DNA from: Hydractinia symbiolongicarpus
Taxonomy: Eukaryota > Cnidaria > Hydrozoa > Anthoathecata > Hydractiniidae
Length of the DNA stretch: 64,000 bases
NCBI RefSeq assembly: GCF_029227915.1
Contig: NC_079877.1
Coordinates: 21,351,851 to 21,415,850 of the forward strand
Direction: 5' to 3'
The first letter of the stretch is position 1, and each line of letters starts with the position of its first letter. The position numbers and the translations under genes are program-made. Positions 1 to 11,095 of this stretch are shown piece by piece. Under the pieces are notes generated by a model, which made no database searches, was not told the DNA's origin, and saw only the letters and a program-made list of their open reading frames with translations.

Positions 1-1450
1 CTTCCACAAGTGGTGTAAATAGGAGAGGAGCATGGATAGGAGAATGATGTAGAGAAAAAGGCATCACAATTCGGGGTGGTAGTTGCAAGCAACTTCCTGT
101 GAAAAGATTGGTTTCTAATGTTATAGACGAGGAATTATTATTTGACCCTAAAAGCCCAGCTTCTGAAGAAGATTTTAATAATAAATGGAAGAAAAATGCT
201 TCAGTTAAGACAACCAACAAGTACGCACACCAAACCATAAATTATAGTCCACCACTACGTCAAAGATCACTTTAAAACACTTGGAAGGCAGTCACAATTG
301 AAGAAATGAAAAAGTTTTTGGGCCTCATTTTTAGCATTGGACTAATATCTATGCTACCCTATAAAAAGTATTGGAGCAAAGACTTGCTTTTTAAAAATGA
401 GAATTTTTTATCAGTCTTGCCACGAAAACGTTTTGAATCCATCCTACGCTTTTTCAACAGAAAAACCACAATTTGAAAATGACCAACTAAGGAAGTTGCG
501 GATAATACTGGATTACTTAAACCACGTTATGCTAGACGTTATTACATCTGAACAAAACCTTTCCATTGACGAATCAATGATGCTGTGGCGAGAATGTTTT
601 GTTTTTTGACAGCATATCAAGAACAACCGCCCCGAATATGGAATCAAACTCTATGAACTATATACTTATGATGGGCTTGTCGTAACTGTTAAATTATATG
701 GTGGTCAGGGATGATGAACTCAATCTTGGGCAAACAGCAGCCATAGTTTTGAAACTAATGAACCGTTTTCCTGAAAAGGGATATATCATGCGTTTACACA
801 TTGTTATTATAATTTAGTTGCTCTACCTGTTATGTTACGTATGTAACAGAAACACTCAGAAAAGATCAGAGAGGCGCCCTAAAAGCAGTAACATTGTCAA
901 AGATCAAGAAAGGCGAGATGGTCCACAGAAGATATAGTTGTTTGTAAATGGAAAGACAAGCGTGACTCGATGTTTGGTATAAACCTAAGAAACTGATTCT
1001 TATCTTACCACTCAGGGCTAAGAAAAACCTTAAGATGTTGTAAAACAGCTGGAGTGCATATCCTAGAAATTTTTCTTACAAATGCGTTTTACCTTTACCA
1101 AAAATATTCTTCACACAAAGAAGCAAGCCACCTCATTGAATTTTGTAAGATAACATCAAAAATCTGATTAGTGAAAGAAACTACCAAAATCAGCCAAACC
1201 AGCAGCCAACTTTCACTATTTGGAAACAATCCCAGCTGGTGAAAAGAAAATGAAACCACAAAATGCTGCAAGCAATGCTGAGAGAATAAAGTCAGAAGAG
1301 AATCACAATACATTTGTGGATACTGTGTTGGCCGACCAGCACTTTGTGTTGATCCTTGTTTCCGACTGTACCACCAAAAAACGGAATTTCACACTTGGAT
1401 AAAGAAACAGCACATGAGGGTGTCAATGAATAGTTATATTGGAATCACTT
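1..1450 (+). pseudogene. piggyBac-type (PGBD4-like) transposase remnant
   Basis: A decayed piggyBac transposase readable in pieces in all three + frames. Pieces seen in family order: an N-terminal core stretch near 300-480 (EEMKKFLGLIFSIGL), the catalytic-core motif NLSIDESMMLWR near 560-590, a KNNRPEYGIKLYELY stretch at about 620-665, a TLRKDQRGALKAV stretch near 850-890, and a Cys-rich C-terminal zinc-binding end near 1310-1400 (CVGRPALCVDPCF then LYH). Stops and frameshifts separate every piece, so it cannot make a working enzyme. The left end lies outside the window or cannot be seen; no TTAA-flanked terminus was identified. The family assignment rests on the order of several motifs and is fairly secure; the exact subfamily is not. 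Confidence 0.8.
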
Positions 1451-2165
1451 TTCTGTATATGGTCTCAGAACACTTATTTGACAGGTGTAGTTATATTGTA
1501 CATTTTGTGAGAATGTTGTATTAGGTCCATTATTGCAATATCTGTAAAAGTTTCAGGGAACCTAAGGTGTATAATAATGTAGGACTAATATTATACAAGT
1601 CTTTTTAAATTTTTTAAAAAGTTCTTTTTATTCTCAAGATATTTACTTTTAAAGAATTTCAGATTTAATTATGCTGCATAAATTATTATGTCATATTTAA
1701 GTAACTTGGAATCTCCATGTCAGTTTGCAATCAAATTTTGTGAGTAAACATATAGGGCCTATACAAACTTACCCAAATTTTTTTATTGCAAACTAAGTTG
1801 CAGATCCCCCAGGTATTGGGTCATTGGAAAATAATTTTAAATACCGTGGGTTCCCTTTAACCAAAAGCGTTTAAGGCTCTTATAATGTTCCAAATCTTAT
1901 AAAACCTAAAAAAAAATGTTTTAACTTATAAAATAATCCATAATAAAGTTAAGCGATTATACTCGTCATCTGTACATTAGTAACAGTAAACATGTTAAAC
2001 ACAACCCTTGACCTAGAGATCTCTTTTCCATGAGCAAGCAATTGCTAAAAACATACGTCACATATGACATAATTATAAGTTTGAAGCAGTAGTTCTACGG
2101 CGTAATTAAACATTTCCCAATATGCCATGCAATTTTTTTTTCATATGGCATAACAAAAAATATTT
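1451..2165. other. AT-rich spacer without a recognised gene
   Basis: No open frame of note, RNA gene or clear repeat seen. It lies between the piggyBac remnant and the 5' end of the first CR1-like LINE. Confidence 0.5.
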
Positions 2166-4275
2166 CACTATAGGATTCAAGATGGCGTACTGATCAGACG
2201 TATCTTGGTCTGTTTGTTTACTTTTGACGATTATATTTTGTTGTATTGTTGGAAAAAGGAGTTATTGTAATAATGTATAATAATGTATAATGTAAAATAT
2301 CACTAACACAAGATTATATTAAAACGATGTGGAATTTGCAGTACACAAGTGAACATAAAAAGTTACGAGCAAACGATCGCTTTTTGGTGATTATTCTTTT
2401 ACTTTCTGGAGATTCGAAACTCAATCTGGACCCAAGGGAAGATTGCTGGAGCTATCGAAATTACTTGGTCAGAGAGGTCTGAAAGTTTTCCACCAAAATG
2501 TAAGAGGATTACTTGCAAATATAGATGAAGTAAAAACTTTGTTATGTGATTTTACCGGGGATTGATATTCTCACATTATCAGAAACAAACATAAACACTG
2601 ATACATTCAACAATAATTGTGAACTTTACCGCCTGCTGGGGTGCACGTTTATAAATTGCAACAGAAAAAGGGTACTTGTGGTGGTGTCAGAATGCATATT
2701 TCTGAAAGAGTAAAGTGGGTAAGTAGAGAAGACCTAGAAAACGAGAAAGTTGAATGTATTTGGATTGAAATTATTTTGAAAAATGGAAAAAGTTTTCTTG
2801 TAGGATCGTTATACAGACCCCCAGTTGGATCCAATTACTCACCATCAAACTTTTGCTCACTATTAAACGATGTGTTCGATATAGTGATTAGTGAATTAAA
2901 AGAAGTTAAAAGCCTTGAAGACGTAAATGTTAATTATCTTAAGAAATAAAGAAGTTAAAGACGTTTTTGTTCATTTTGGTTTTGAACAAATTGTTAAAAA
3001 TGCAACAAGAATTACCGACGACTCAAGAACGTTAATTGACACCATTTTTACAGCACATCGATCAAACATTCCAATTGGATGACGTCATACCAACTAGCAT
3101 ATGAGATCATGATATGGTTGGCTACGTACGAAAAATAAACTCTGAGAAATTTAAACCAAAGAACATAAAGTGCAGAAACTATTTAAATTATGACCGTTAA
3201 AATGTGCGAAGGGTTGCGTACTATAAACTGGCAGCCTCTATACCTTTGCACAAATGTAAATACTGCATACCGTTTTTTAAAGATAAGCTTACAAACATTT
3301 TCAACAAACATGCACCAGTAAAACCTATGAAAGGTCGTTTATACCCTTGGATGACAACTGATATCTGTGTATTAATGACTGGCAGGGACAAAGCAATACG
3401 TTACGCTTGGAAAACCAATAAAGCCTGTGTCTCGACCGCGTACAAAAAACTGTAAAACAAGTGCACAAATGCTTTGAACATGGCTAAGTTTAATTCCAAC
3501 AAAAAACTTTTAGAAGAAAATTCAGATAAAACAAGAAAGTTTTGGCAGACAATAAAAAACATCATGCCTTGCAAATCCAAAGGAACGTCCTGTAGATCAC
3601 ATTTTCTTGAAGACGGTTGTGTTAAAGCTTTTCAAATGTTGCAATGACTTAAAAAAAGAAATCCATTTTCATGAAAGATTTTATTTGGCACCAAACAAAG
3701 TCGAGCCAATAACTACACAAAGGTTTATTTTAAATATGTTTCCAAGTCTTTTGTAGAAAATGAATTGAAGAACTTAAACACCAAAAGGCGATTGGTATTG
3801 ATAACTTTCCACCAGCTTTGGTGTGAAATATCACAACTACTATGTTTCATAATCAATTTGTCTCCGAGTACAGCAGACGTACGTACAGAATGGAAACACG
3901 CTACTGTTACACCAATACTCAGTCAGGACCATCTACCAAAGTTGACAACTATCATGCAATTTCAATTCTACCAGTTGCTTAAAAAATCCCTGAACGAGCT
4001 GTAGATACACAATTGATTGAATACCTGGAGAAAAATAATTTGCTTTCTGAGCAACAGTTCGGATATCGATGTAAGAGATCCACTGATATTGCAGCTACAG
4101 TGTTCCTCGACAGCCTTCTTACCGAAATTGGTCATGGAGATTTAGTTAGGGCAACCTTTATTGATTTGTCTAAAGCCTTTGACACAGTGGGCCACAGTAT
4201 TCTGCTATCAAGCGCTACAAGTATCTTGGTTCTACAATTGATCCCACTCTAACTATATCATATAACTTCAACAAA
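2166..4275 (+). mobile_element. CR1-like non-LTR retrotransposon, copy 1 (decayed, internally deleted)
   Basis: A LINE with an apurinic-type endonuclease followed by reverse transcriptase. A short 5' leader (TTCAAGATGGCG near 2175) matches the leader of the second copy near 8383. Then come a degenerate 2A-like motif (2390-2434), an endonuclease start (VFHQNVRGLLANIDEV, about 2490-2535), the SETNI glutamate motif near 2578, an open frame at 2641-2949 and a DHDMVGYVRKIN end near 3100. Reverse transcriptase pieces follow, including EQQFGYRCKRSTD and palm motif A FIDLSKAFDTV near 4155-4190. Directly after it the text jumps to RYKYLGSTIDPTL (about 4213-4250), which normally lies well downstream of the catalytic YADD. 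The YADD region is therefore deleted. Many stops and frameshifts; inactive. Confidence 0.8.
2390..2434 (+). other. Degenerate 2A-like ribosome-skipping motif
   Basis: The frame reads IILLLSGDSKLNLDP. The hydrophobic run, SGD, a spacer and a final Pro sit as in the LLLLSGDVExNPGP signature known from the N-termini of some APE-type LINEs. V, E, P and G of the core are substituted, so skipping activity is not expected. The equivalent position in the second LINE copy carries a similar motif. Confidence 0.55.
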
Positions 4276-4311
4276 GCGTCCCCCTTTATCCCCCTCCAGT
4301 GGATTATTCAA

Positions 4312-4780
4312 TTGCTGATGACGAGCCTTCAACTTCACCTGCCAGACAATGAGGCTAGTAGCAATGCTTCCGCTGCCAACATGAGTAGCGATGATGAGAC
4401 TCTTGTGAACATTCTGCGTAGAGTTCATGCAGGTCATGCAGCTTTGAGTGCCCAAAAAATCTATGCCAAATTTTCTGGGAATGATAAGCTGTCATACATT
4501 GATTACCTTATGCAGTGTATCAAGCTTATGGTCACCGATCAGCGTGGACCACCACAACAAATGAATGATGATGTTTCAAGGCTCACAGGGAGGCATTTCC
4601 CAACTTTAGTGCCAGTTGGTGCTGGAGGCAAAGCACCCAGGTCAATGAAGAGGTGTCGCGTTTGTTATGAGCGGAAATTAACAACTAATAAAGGCAGGGC
4701 TGTGACCACAATTTATGGTTTCCTAGTTATACCCAGACAAATGCTTTAAGATTTACCACACAAAACTTGACATTTTAAAA
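4312..4780 (+). pseudogene. Second piggyBac-type transposase remnant, C-terminal part
   Basis: An open frame at 4312-4749 carries TGRHFPTLVPVGAGGK and then KRCRVCYERKL, matching the (G)RHF...P...R-C-xx-C transition from the catalytic core to the C-terminal zinc-binding domain of piggyBac transposases. A frameshift near 4730 leads into KCFKIYHTKLDI, the usual end of that domain. The 5' two thirds, including the catalytic aspartates, is missing. It abuts the truncated CR1-like LINE at about 4275-4312. It is a different copy from the remnant at 1-1450, because the overlapping C-terminal residues differ. Confidence 0.7.
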
Positions 4781-6479
4781 TGATTTTATGAATATTGAAT
4801 TATTTACTGCCATTTTATTACTAGTTTTATGCTTATATTGAGTTTTTACGATATAACCGCTGACCCGTTATTATTTCCTTTTTTTGTTGTTTTTACGCCA
4901 ACCTAAGTTTCTCAGGCTCTGGTGAAGATTTTTGTTTGAATTTTTTTTGTTGTGTTAAAATATAGTTTGTCTATTTCATACTTGGAGTTAAAAATTAATA
5001 AATTCAAAGTACCAGTGCAATGTTGTTTTTCAAACTTTTAGAGCTTCCTTCCTCGTGTGGCTACTTTCGTTCTCCATTTTGTAAACACTACGCACACGAA
5101 AACGAGGCATATCTAATAAGCTTCTGCCTATGTCAGTGGCCAGGTTCAAAATCAAGATTGAAAAACACAGAGACCGCATAAAGAAGAAAATTAGTTTGTA
5201 ACTCTGTACATTTAAAAATTAGCCCCCGGCTGTGAGCTAGACACTTTCAAATAAATAATTTATTGCTGTATTATAAGTGTTTTTAGATCGTGTACCTTAA
5301 AGGCGGGTAATCACCCTGTAGGCAACTTTTTTTGAGGTGCCTATTTTATTGTAAAAATTGAAAGATATACATGATTTTATTGAAAATTGACAACTAGAAC
5401 ATATAAGTCGAAGTATGTATGTATGTATGTATGCTATAATAAGCAATACATAAAATAAATTCCTACTTTGAAACTTTTTTTAAAGGAATATTTGGATGCC
5501 TTGGATTTTAAACCAGGCTAAACGATGAAAATCATGATGGTGGAAATCATGATGGTCTTAAGGAAAAAAATGCAGTTTAATTGCAAAGTACGACATATTT
5601 AGCGCTGCATGATGGTGCGAGCGAGCGGCACAATAGCTACAGAAAACAGAAATACGCGCTCAAGCTCAGAATGACGTCAATTCAAGCAAACTCAGTGGTC
5701 GAACTCAAGTCAAAAATATTTTTGACTTTTGAAACGAACAGTGCTGGCAAGAGTGCTCTTAAATATTGCGCAATGTTCAACACTTTGATGCGTACGCCTT
5801 AAGCAGACGTGCCAAAAGATTGAACTGGACTTTCGGCTTGAGCATTAACTACCACCTATCCGGCTTATCATAAACAAGCAAAGCTTGGTGCTCAGCATAA
5901 GACATATACCCTGGTCATTTACTTCGGAATTTGTATTTAGAGAAAGGGAAGCTTCATTGTCTTCGAGAACAACCCATGATTTTGCCTGAGGAAAAAAACC
6001 CTCGAAATTAGTTCTTCTTAAAATTCCGGAGAAAATATTAAAATTCAATAAAATTTGTGCAGTTTGTTACCCCCTTTAAACTGTTTAAAAGCTTTCTTAC
6101 GAAGTGTAAAATCACTGTATTTTTTTCAAGAAATATTCTGATAAATAAAAAATAAATAAATAAAAAAAATTTCATTTTCCTATGCTGTAGTTTCATTTTT
6201 ATGCTTTCCCAAAGAAATATGCCGTATAACATATTATTATATATTGCTATATATATTATTGATTATATTCTTACATTGCCTTTTTTAGTTAGTTAGTTAG
6301 TTGGTTAGTTGGTTAGTTGAAAATCAAACAACAACATCACTAATAAAACTAATTGAGAGACTCTTTAGATATACACTGGATGACGTGTCCTGCTGCACCA
6401 GATGCACCATCTGGCAAATTCGCATAAGATGCATCTATAAACATAACAAGTTTAAGGTTATGGTTGCAACAAAAAGCAG
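4781..6479. other. Spacer without recognised gene; short simple repeats
   Basis: Contains a GTAT microsatellite at about 5415-5433 and TTAG/TTGG repeats at about 6286-6320. An open frame at 5581-5802 is preceded by a slightly more GC-rich patch, but I recognise no family in it. Confidence 0.5.
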
Positions 6480-7046
6480 GTTAGATACAAACTCACAGAT
6501 TCTGACCATTGGATTGAAGCCAAAGTACTAGGACGTGCAGGAAAGGCCTCTGGCAAATATTCTTCATTGAAGAACATACAAAATTCCAATGAAGAGCAGC
6601 CCACTTGTCTTGACTTTGAACAAGTGAGCCAGTGGGAGAAATTGAATTATGATAAAGAACAAATGAAAGAGGTGCATGTTGCTTTTGTGTCTATTGAACA
6701 ACATGGCAAAAAAATGTCATTGCTGCCAAGGAAAAGAGATCCAGACCTGGAAATATTTTTCTGTGTTTGAGGAAGCGCGACAATGTGAAAAAGCAATATC
6801 AACAACTTGGGTGATCACCTAGAAGACAGTTGAAAACAGGTGTTTGATTAAAGCCAGACTCGTTGCCTGTGGATTCAAAGAAGATCAATCATCACAAGTG
6901 GACACACCTACAGTTCTTAAAAGCACCCTACATATATTGCTGGCTGTTGCTGGTATTAAAGGGTTACATTGTAAAACAACTAATGTAAAGGCTGCTTTCC
7001 TTCGAGGTTAAGAAATCGGGAGAGATGTTTACTTGGTACGACCTGG
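6480..7046 (+). pseudogene. Ty1/copia-type reverse transcriptase fragment
   Basis: In shifting + frames the text follows the start of a copia RVT_2 domain: DSDHWIEAKVLGRAGKA near 6495-6550, then FSVFEEARQCEKAISTTW near 6755-6815, and then IKARLVACGFKEDQSSQ near 6848-6895. VDTPTVLKSTLHILLAVAG and TTNVKAAFLRG follow up to about 7010. These match the family's KARLVARGF, D-S-PT and VK-x-AFLxG motifs. The catalytic YVDD region is absent because the similarity stops near 7046, exactly where a copia gag remnant begins on the opposite strand. Multiple stops; inactive. Confidence 0.75.
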
Positions 7047-7671
7047 TTTTTTGTAGAGCAGTTCTGCTCTCTCCCTTTCTGATGATGGTTTCAATTTGAT
7101 AGCGTAACTATTATCAACAGAAGGAATTGCTTGTTCTCCATGAAATTTTCGAAAAGTGGTTTTCATTTGCTCAAAGAGTTCTTCCTTTTTCATGTAACCA
7201 ACAGCTGTCAAAACCAACTGTTTCTCTTTATGTGTTAATTTTGCAGCATCCAGCAATTTAAATGCCAAAATGGAGGAACGTAGTTGCATTTCTTTTCGCA
7301 TTATGTGGTTATGTCTTTTCTCAAATTCAAGTACAAAGTCCTCTATTTTCTGACTAACATCACGAACATATCTATCCAATGTTGTATATCGTTCATAAAC
7401 TTCACTCAGATCATCTTTTTTAAATAACTTGTCCAAATACGTAATCCAATTTCTCCACACCATCATTGGCATTAATAATTTCTAATTTTAGTTCTTTAAA
7501 TGCTTTATCACTTACTCCACTTGGATCATTTTCAGGAAATGACAGAGCTATAGCTACTCCTTGTTTTGTTATATCGAGATCTGTTACTATATACCATGCA
7601 TGAATCTCTTCAACATATCGATCATATGGCTTGTCTTTACTAAACACTGGCAGGTTTTTGTATCCACTCAT
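7029..7671 (-). pseudogene. Copia-type Gag (UBN2-like) N-terminal remnant
   Basis: Two overlapping minus-strand frames give one Gag with a single frameshift near 7440-7470. The likely start is the Met at 7671 (MSGYKNLPVFSKDKPYDRYV); upstream sequence in that frame looks non-coding. The protein continues through LDKLFKKDDLSEVYERY and ends at ELLYKKPGRTK near 7030, before any CCHC zinc knuckle. The pattern, with a W near the start, the charged helical middle and an LDKLFKKD-type motif, is that of copia-like Gag proteins. It abuts the copia reverse-transcriptase fragment in opposite orientation, which suggests an inversion or a second insertion. Confidence 0.65.
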
Positions 7672-8375
7672 TTCTAACCCTCTGCTATCATGTAAAACAG
7701 AAATAAACACGTTGATTGTGTATAATATATTAAACACCCACCAGTTATTGTTAATACAGTATCTAAAATATAACACAAATGCTAAATCCATTGGACATTA
7801 ATGTACAATGTATGCTTTTGAAAGCTCTTATCATAAAAGTGCAGGGCAGATAGAAACAAAAGGCATGGGGCCAAGGTTAGCATACTCTGAATTTGAAACT
7901 GGTTACCCCACATTTTTGTATCCAAACGTTTTAGGATGAAAACAGCAGTGTTAGATGTTTGCACTACATATCGGAAAAATATAAGAAAACAAACTTAAAT
8001 TAGACAGTGATTTTTTGTCTCCTTCTGTATCGTGGAGTAGTGTTATTTTTATTTTTTAATATTTTTAACTTAGGCAACTTGGAACAAAGTTAGCAATACT
8101 CATTTCAGCATCATACCCACCCAGGTCAACAGGTTATAGATCAATAAATGTTGCAACCTGTTTTTTGAAATAAATTCTTTTTAATTTGAAATATAAAAAG
8201 ATGCACATGTCTGCTGCCAATATATTATCTTTTTCGTTTTGTTGCTTTAGTCGGCTCACGTTCAATTAGTTTTTTAAATCATTGGTACAGAGATTGATTT
8301 AAAAAATATGTTGAATTTTTTCAACTTTTTTGTGAAGGCATATTAATTGTTTTGACTATGAAATCATTAATTATG
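7672..8375. other. Spacer without recognised gene
   Basis: AT-rich sequence with no recognisable coding or repeat structure. Possible old LTR or flank of the copia remnant, but no matching second LTR was found. Confidence 0.4.
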
Positions 8376-8539
8376 TTGTAATTCAAGATGGCAGCAAAGG
8401 CGGTCGTTTTAAACGTCGTTAAAATTCTCTTGTTTTTAATCATTATTGCTACTGTAGAGAAGAAATCTTTCACAAATTCAAACTCAATATGTTACTTGTT
8501 CCATGGTGAAGAAGCTCATGATATCCAGAATCAACATCT

Positions 8540-9184
8540 TTGTCATTAATATGGATTTCTAAAGAGGAAAGAGGTATTTACATTCGACCAAAACACTCTC
8601 TCAGACTACTGTTAATACTAGCAAGAGACGTTGAATTATGTCTCGGACCGTGCGACAAGTGTTCTACATGTAAAAAATCCATTAGAAAAAATCAAAAGGC
8701 TACGAGCTGTACACAATGCCTGTCAAAAGTCCATCTAAAATGTTCTAAGGACAAGCTGATTAACGGTTGTGAGAAGTTATACTGTGATTCGTGTTTTGTT
8801 TACAACTTCGGCGATCAAGTCGAAGCAGATGGTACCACCTATGAGCACTTTATGAATTTTTTAAAGTCTAAAGGACTTAAATTCTGTCATCTGAACGTTA
8901 ATGGATTATTTAGCAAATTTGCAAGTTTGGAAATTTTATTTAAAGAAACTTGTAAAAACATTCACATCTATGGAATTAACGAAACACTCTTGAACGAAGT
9001 TACGGACAATAGTTTATTCTCTGTTGACGGGTACACGTTTTTCAGGAAAGACAGGACAACCGGCATAGGCAGAGGGTGTTTTATAAAGAATGATATCGAC
9101 TGGCAAAGAATGTCAGACCTGGAGTCACCGGAAATTGAATCAATTTGGATTGAGGTATTCCAAAAAACACAAGTTCTATCCTAA
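8540..9184 (+). CDS. LINE N-terminal frame: 2A-like motif, PHD finger, endonuclease start
   Basis: A 214-residue open frame, the longest intact piece of CR1-like copy 2. Residues 21-37 hold the hydrophobic run and 2A-like core DVELCLGP. Residues 38-86 form a cysteine/histidine array (C-xx-C-xx-C, later C-xx-C, H-xx-C and C-xx-C) like the PHD/FYVE-type fingers at the N-terminus of some CR1-group elements. From about residue 113 the apurinic endonuclease begins (LKFCHLNVNGLFSKFASLE), with the INETLL glutamate region near residue 148. The frame ends at a stop inside the endonuclease, so only part of the enzyme is present. The listed first codon is ATT, so the true start is unknown and may lie upstream in a decayed stretch. 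Confidence 0.7.
   Translation: MSLIWISKEERGIYIRPKHSLRLLLILARDVELCLGPCDKCSTCKKSIRKNQKATSCTQCLSKVHLKCSKDKLINGCEKLYCDSCFVYNFGDQVEADGTTYEHFMNFLKSKGLKFCHLNVNGLFSKFASLEILFKETCKNIHIYGINETLLNEVTDNSLFSVDGYTFFRKDRTTGIGRGCFIKNDIDWQRMSDLESPEIESIWIEVFQKTQVLS
8606..8650 (+). other. 2A-like motif in LINE copy 2
   Basis: Reads LLLILARDVELCLGP, next to the canonical D-[VI]-E-x-N-P-G-P. D, V, E, G and the final P are kept; N is C and the first P is L. Copy 1 also has L at that first Pro. The motif lies just before the zinc finger, where 2A sequences sit in known LINEs. Confidence 0.65.
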
Positions 9185-9720
9185 TTTGTATTACTTATCG
9201 ACCCCCTAATACGTCTAAACATTTTCACCTGGAGTTTAACAACAAACTTAAGTATTATTTTGGAAATCGGTTTAGCTGAGAACAAAGAAAATAGGTGATA
9301 ATAACTGTGACTTTTTAAAACCAACTAACAACAAATCAATCAAGGAGATATTAAAACGCTTTGTTTTTAAACAGATTATTAAACATGCAACGTGAATTAC
9401 CAACTTTAGTAATACTCTTATTGATGTTATTCTGACTACAAGAGAAGATCGTATTAGTGATCATAATGTTTTCCCTGTCTCCATAAGTGACCATGATCTG
9501 ACAGCAGGAATCAGAAAAATGAACTGCTCGAAATTTATGCCACGTAAAGTCACATCACGTAATTACCAAAAATATAATAAAAACGATTTCAAAAGTAACT
9601 ACAGCAACAACCGTGGTTAAATATACTTAACTTTACGCTGACGGGGCATGGTCAACTTTCAAATCCGTTTTTCGAGCTATAATTGACAAGCATGCACCAC
9701 TAATAGAAAGAAATGTTAGA

Positions 9721-10152
9721 GTGAAGGATTGTCCATGGCTCACTGATGACATACGTTCTAAGATAAAGGATCTATATGAAGAATGGGCCACTTATCACAA
9801 GTTGAGAAATAACGTGACGCTCAAAGTAAAAACGAGTACAGCAAATCATAAGCGTAAAACTTTACGTGAAACCATCACAAAACCTAAACAACTCTGGCAA
9901 AGAATAAAAAAGTGCATTGGCAAATCCAAAGCAAAATCGGAAACTAAACCATCAGTTATTGTTAATGGAACTCTGTCAACAGACAAACAAGAAATTTGTA
10001 GCGGCTTCTGTCACTTCTTCACTCACATTGGAAAAACTCTTCAGAAATTATTACCGTTCTCTGAAACTAGCATATGGAAGAAACATGATCATTCTACTAT
10101 CAAACATGAACTGAATCCTAATATGATCATCGTTTCACGTTCCAAAAAGTAA
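9721..10152 (+). CDS. LINE linker between endonuclease and reverse transcriptase
   Basis: A 143-residue frame in CR1-like copy 2 (starting at a GTG, not a true start). PWLTDDIRSKIKDLYEEW, then ANHKRKTLRETITKPKQLW and QRIKKCIGKSK, is the basic region that joins the endonuclease to the fingers of reverse transcriptase in CR1/jockey-type elements. The frame is lost just before the fingers and continues in another frame at about 10145. Confidence 0.65.
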   Translation: MKDCPWLTDDIRSKIKDLYEEWATYHKLRNNVTLKVKTSTANHKRKTLRETITKPKQLWQRIKKCIGKSKAKSETKPSVIVNGTLSTDKQEICSGFCHFFTHIGKTLQKLLPFSETSIWKKHDHSTIKHELNPNMIIVSRSKK

Positions 10153-10738
10153 CAATTGAAACTATAATAAAGAAAATTGCTTCACTTAACTCATCCAAAT
10201 CGCCGGGATATGACGATATACCGGTACAATTTCTCAAAGATGGCGCCGAAGAAATAGCACCAATCATTGCTTGTCCAATAAACAACTGTTTAGCGTCATC
10301 TGCATTTCCAACAGCTGAAAAAATTGCAAAAATTACACCTATACATAAAGGTGAATTAAAACAGAAAATAGGTAACTATTGACCCATAACCGTTTTAACA
10401 TGTTTTTCGAAGCTATTCAAACTTATAGTCCATGAACAAGTTTATTCTTATCTAGAGGCGAATCAATTTCTCAATTCATCCCAGGTTGGTTTCAGAAAAA
10501 ACCGTTCTACTCAACATGCAGTGACCATACTTCCTGACCATATTAAGCGTGGTATTGATAATAGTATACTGACAGGCGCTGCTTATATAACTTGTAAAAG
10601 TACCTTAACACAGTTTGCTTTAAAGAAGACACTAAATTAAATAGAAATATCCAAGAAGACGGTGTATTGCTTAGGCATTTCCAGGCAAACCTAAACCTTA
10701 AAAATCAGTTTATTTTACTTTTAAACAGTCATTAAATG

Positions 10739-11095
10739 CCTGTGGAAATCCACTTAGGCAGAAAAATATGGGGAAAAATCGGTTGGTTGAATTTTGATGA
10801 CATCAGCAATGGCCCCTTGATGTATGGCAAAATCTCTTTATAGAAATCTGTTTACCTTGTGCCTCTATTTTGTAGAGCTTGAAGTTCTGATCAAAATGAT
10901 GTATATCAAGGTTAAAGTATTTTCGACAGGATCAAGGAGATCTCAGGTGTTAAAAATTTTTGCTGACGTCTTTTTAAGCTTTGTTTGGCAGTTACTCCCA
11001 TTGCACAGAGCTTGAAGCATTGATGAAGAGACTGTATAGGATAATATGCATTAAAGTTGGCATATTTTGTTTTAAAATAATAAAAACACACCATT
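10739..11095 (+). repeat. Interspersed repeat family A, copy 1
   Basis: Opens with GTGGAAATCCACTTAGGCAG and continues through CCTCTATTTTGTAGAGCTTGA, with TGCTGACGTC near 10961, to a second GAGCTTGAAGCA unit near 11008. The same order of blocks recurs at 28667-29065 and, for the first 65 bp, at 57404-57470. No coding capacity; probably a non-autonomous element. Confidence 0.6.

Larger units (their letters stand above)
8376..10595 (+). mobile_element. CR1-like non-LTR retrotransposon, copy 2 (3'-truncated)
   Basis: Same layout as copy 1 and better preserved at the 5' end: leader TTCAAGATGGCAG near 8384, 2A-like motif, PHD-type zinc finger and endonuclease in one open frame (8540-9184). The endonuclease continues in broken frames to a SISDHDLTAG-type catalytic end near 9478-9510. 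A linker frame follows (9721-10152), then the reverse transcriptase fingers: SLNSSKSPGYDDIP near 10180, ITPIHKGELK near 10333 and SSQVGFRKNRSTQHAV near 10480. Similarity stops in palm motif A near 10590 (LTGAAYI), so the catalytic aspartates, YADD and the 3' end are absent. Loss of the 3' end rather than the 5' end is atypical for target-primed LINE insertion and implies a later deletion or overwriting. Confidence 0.85.

Noticed and set aside
5581-5802. 73-residue frame with somewhat higher GC
   Set aside because: No true ATG, no known motif and no neighbours supporting a gene.
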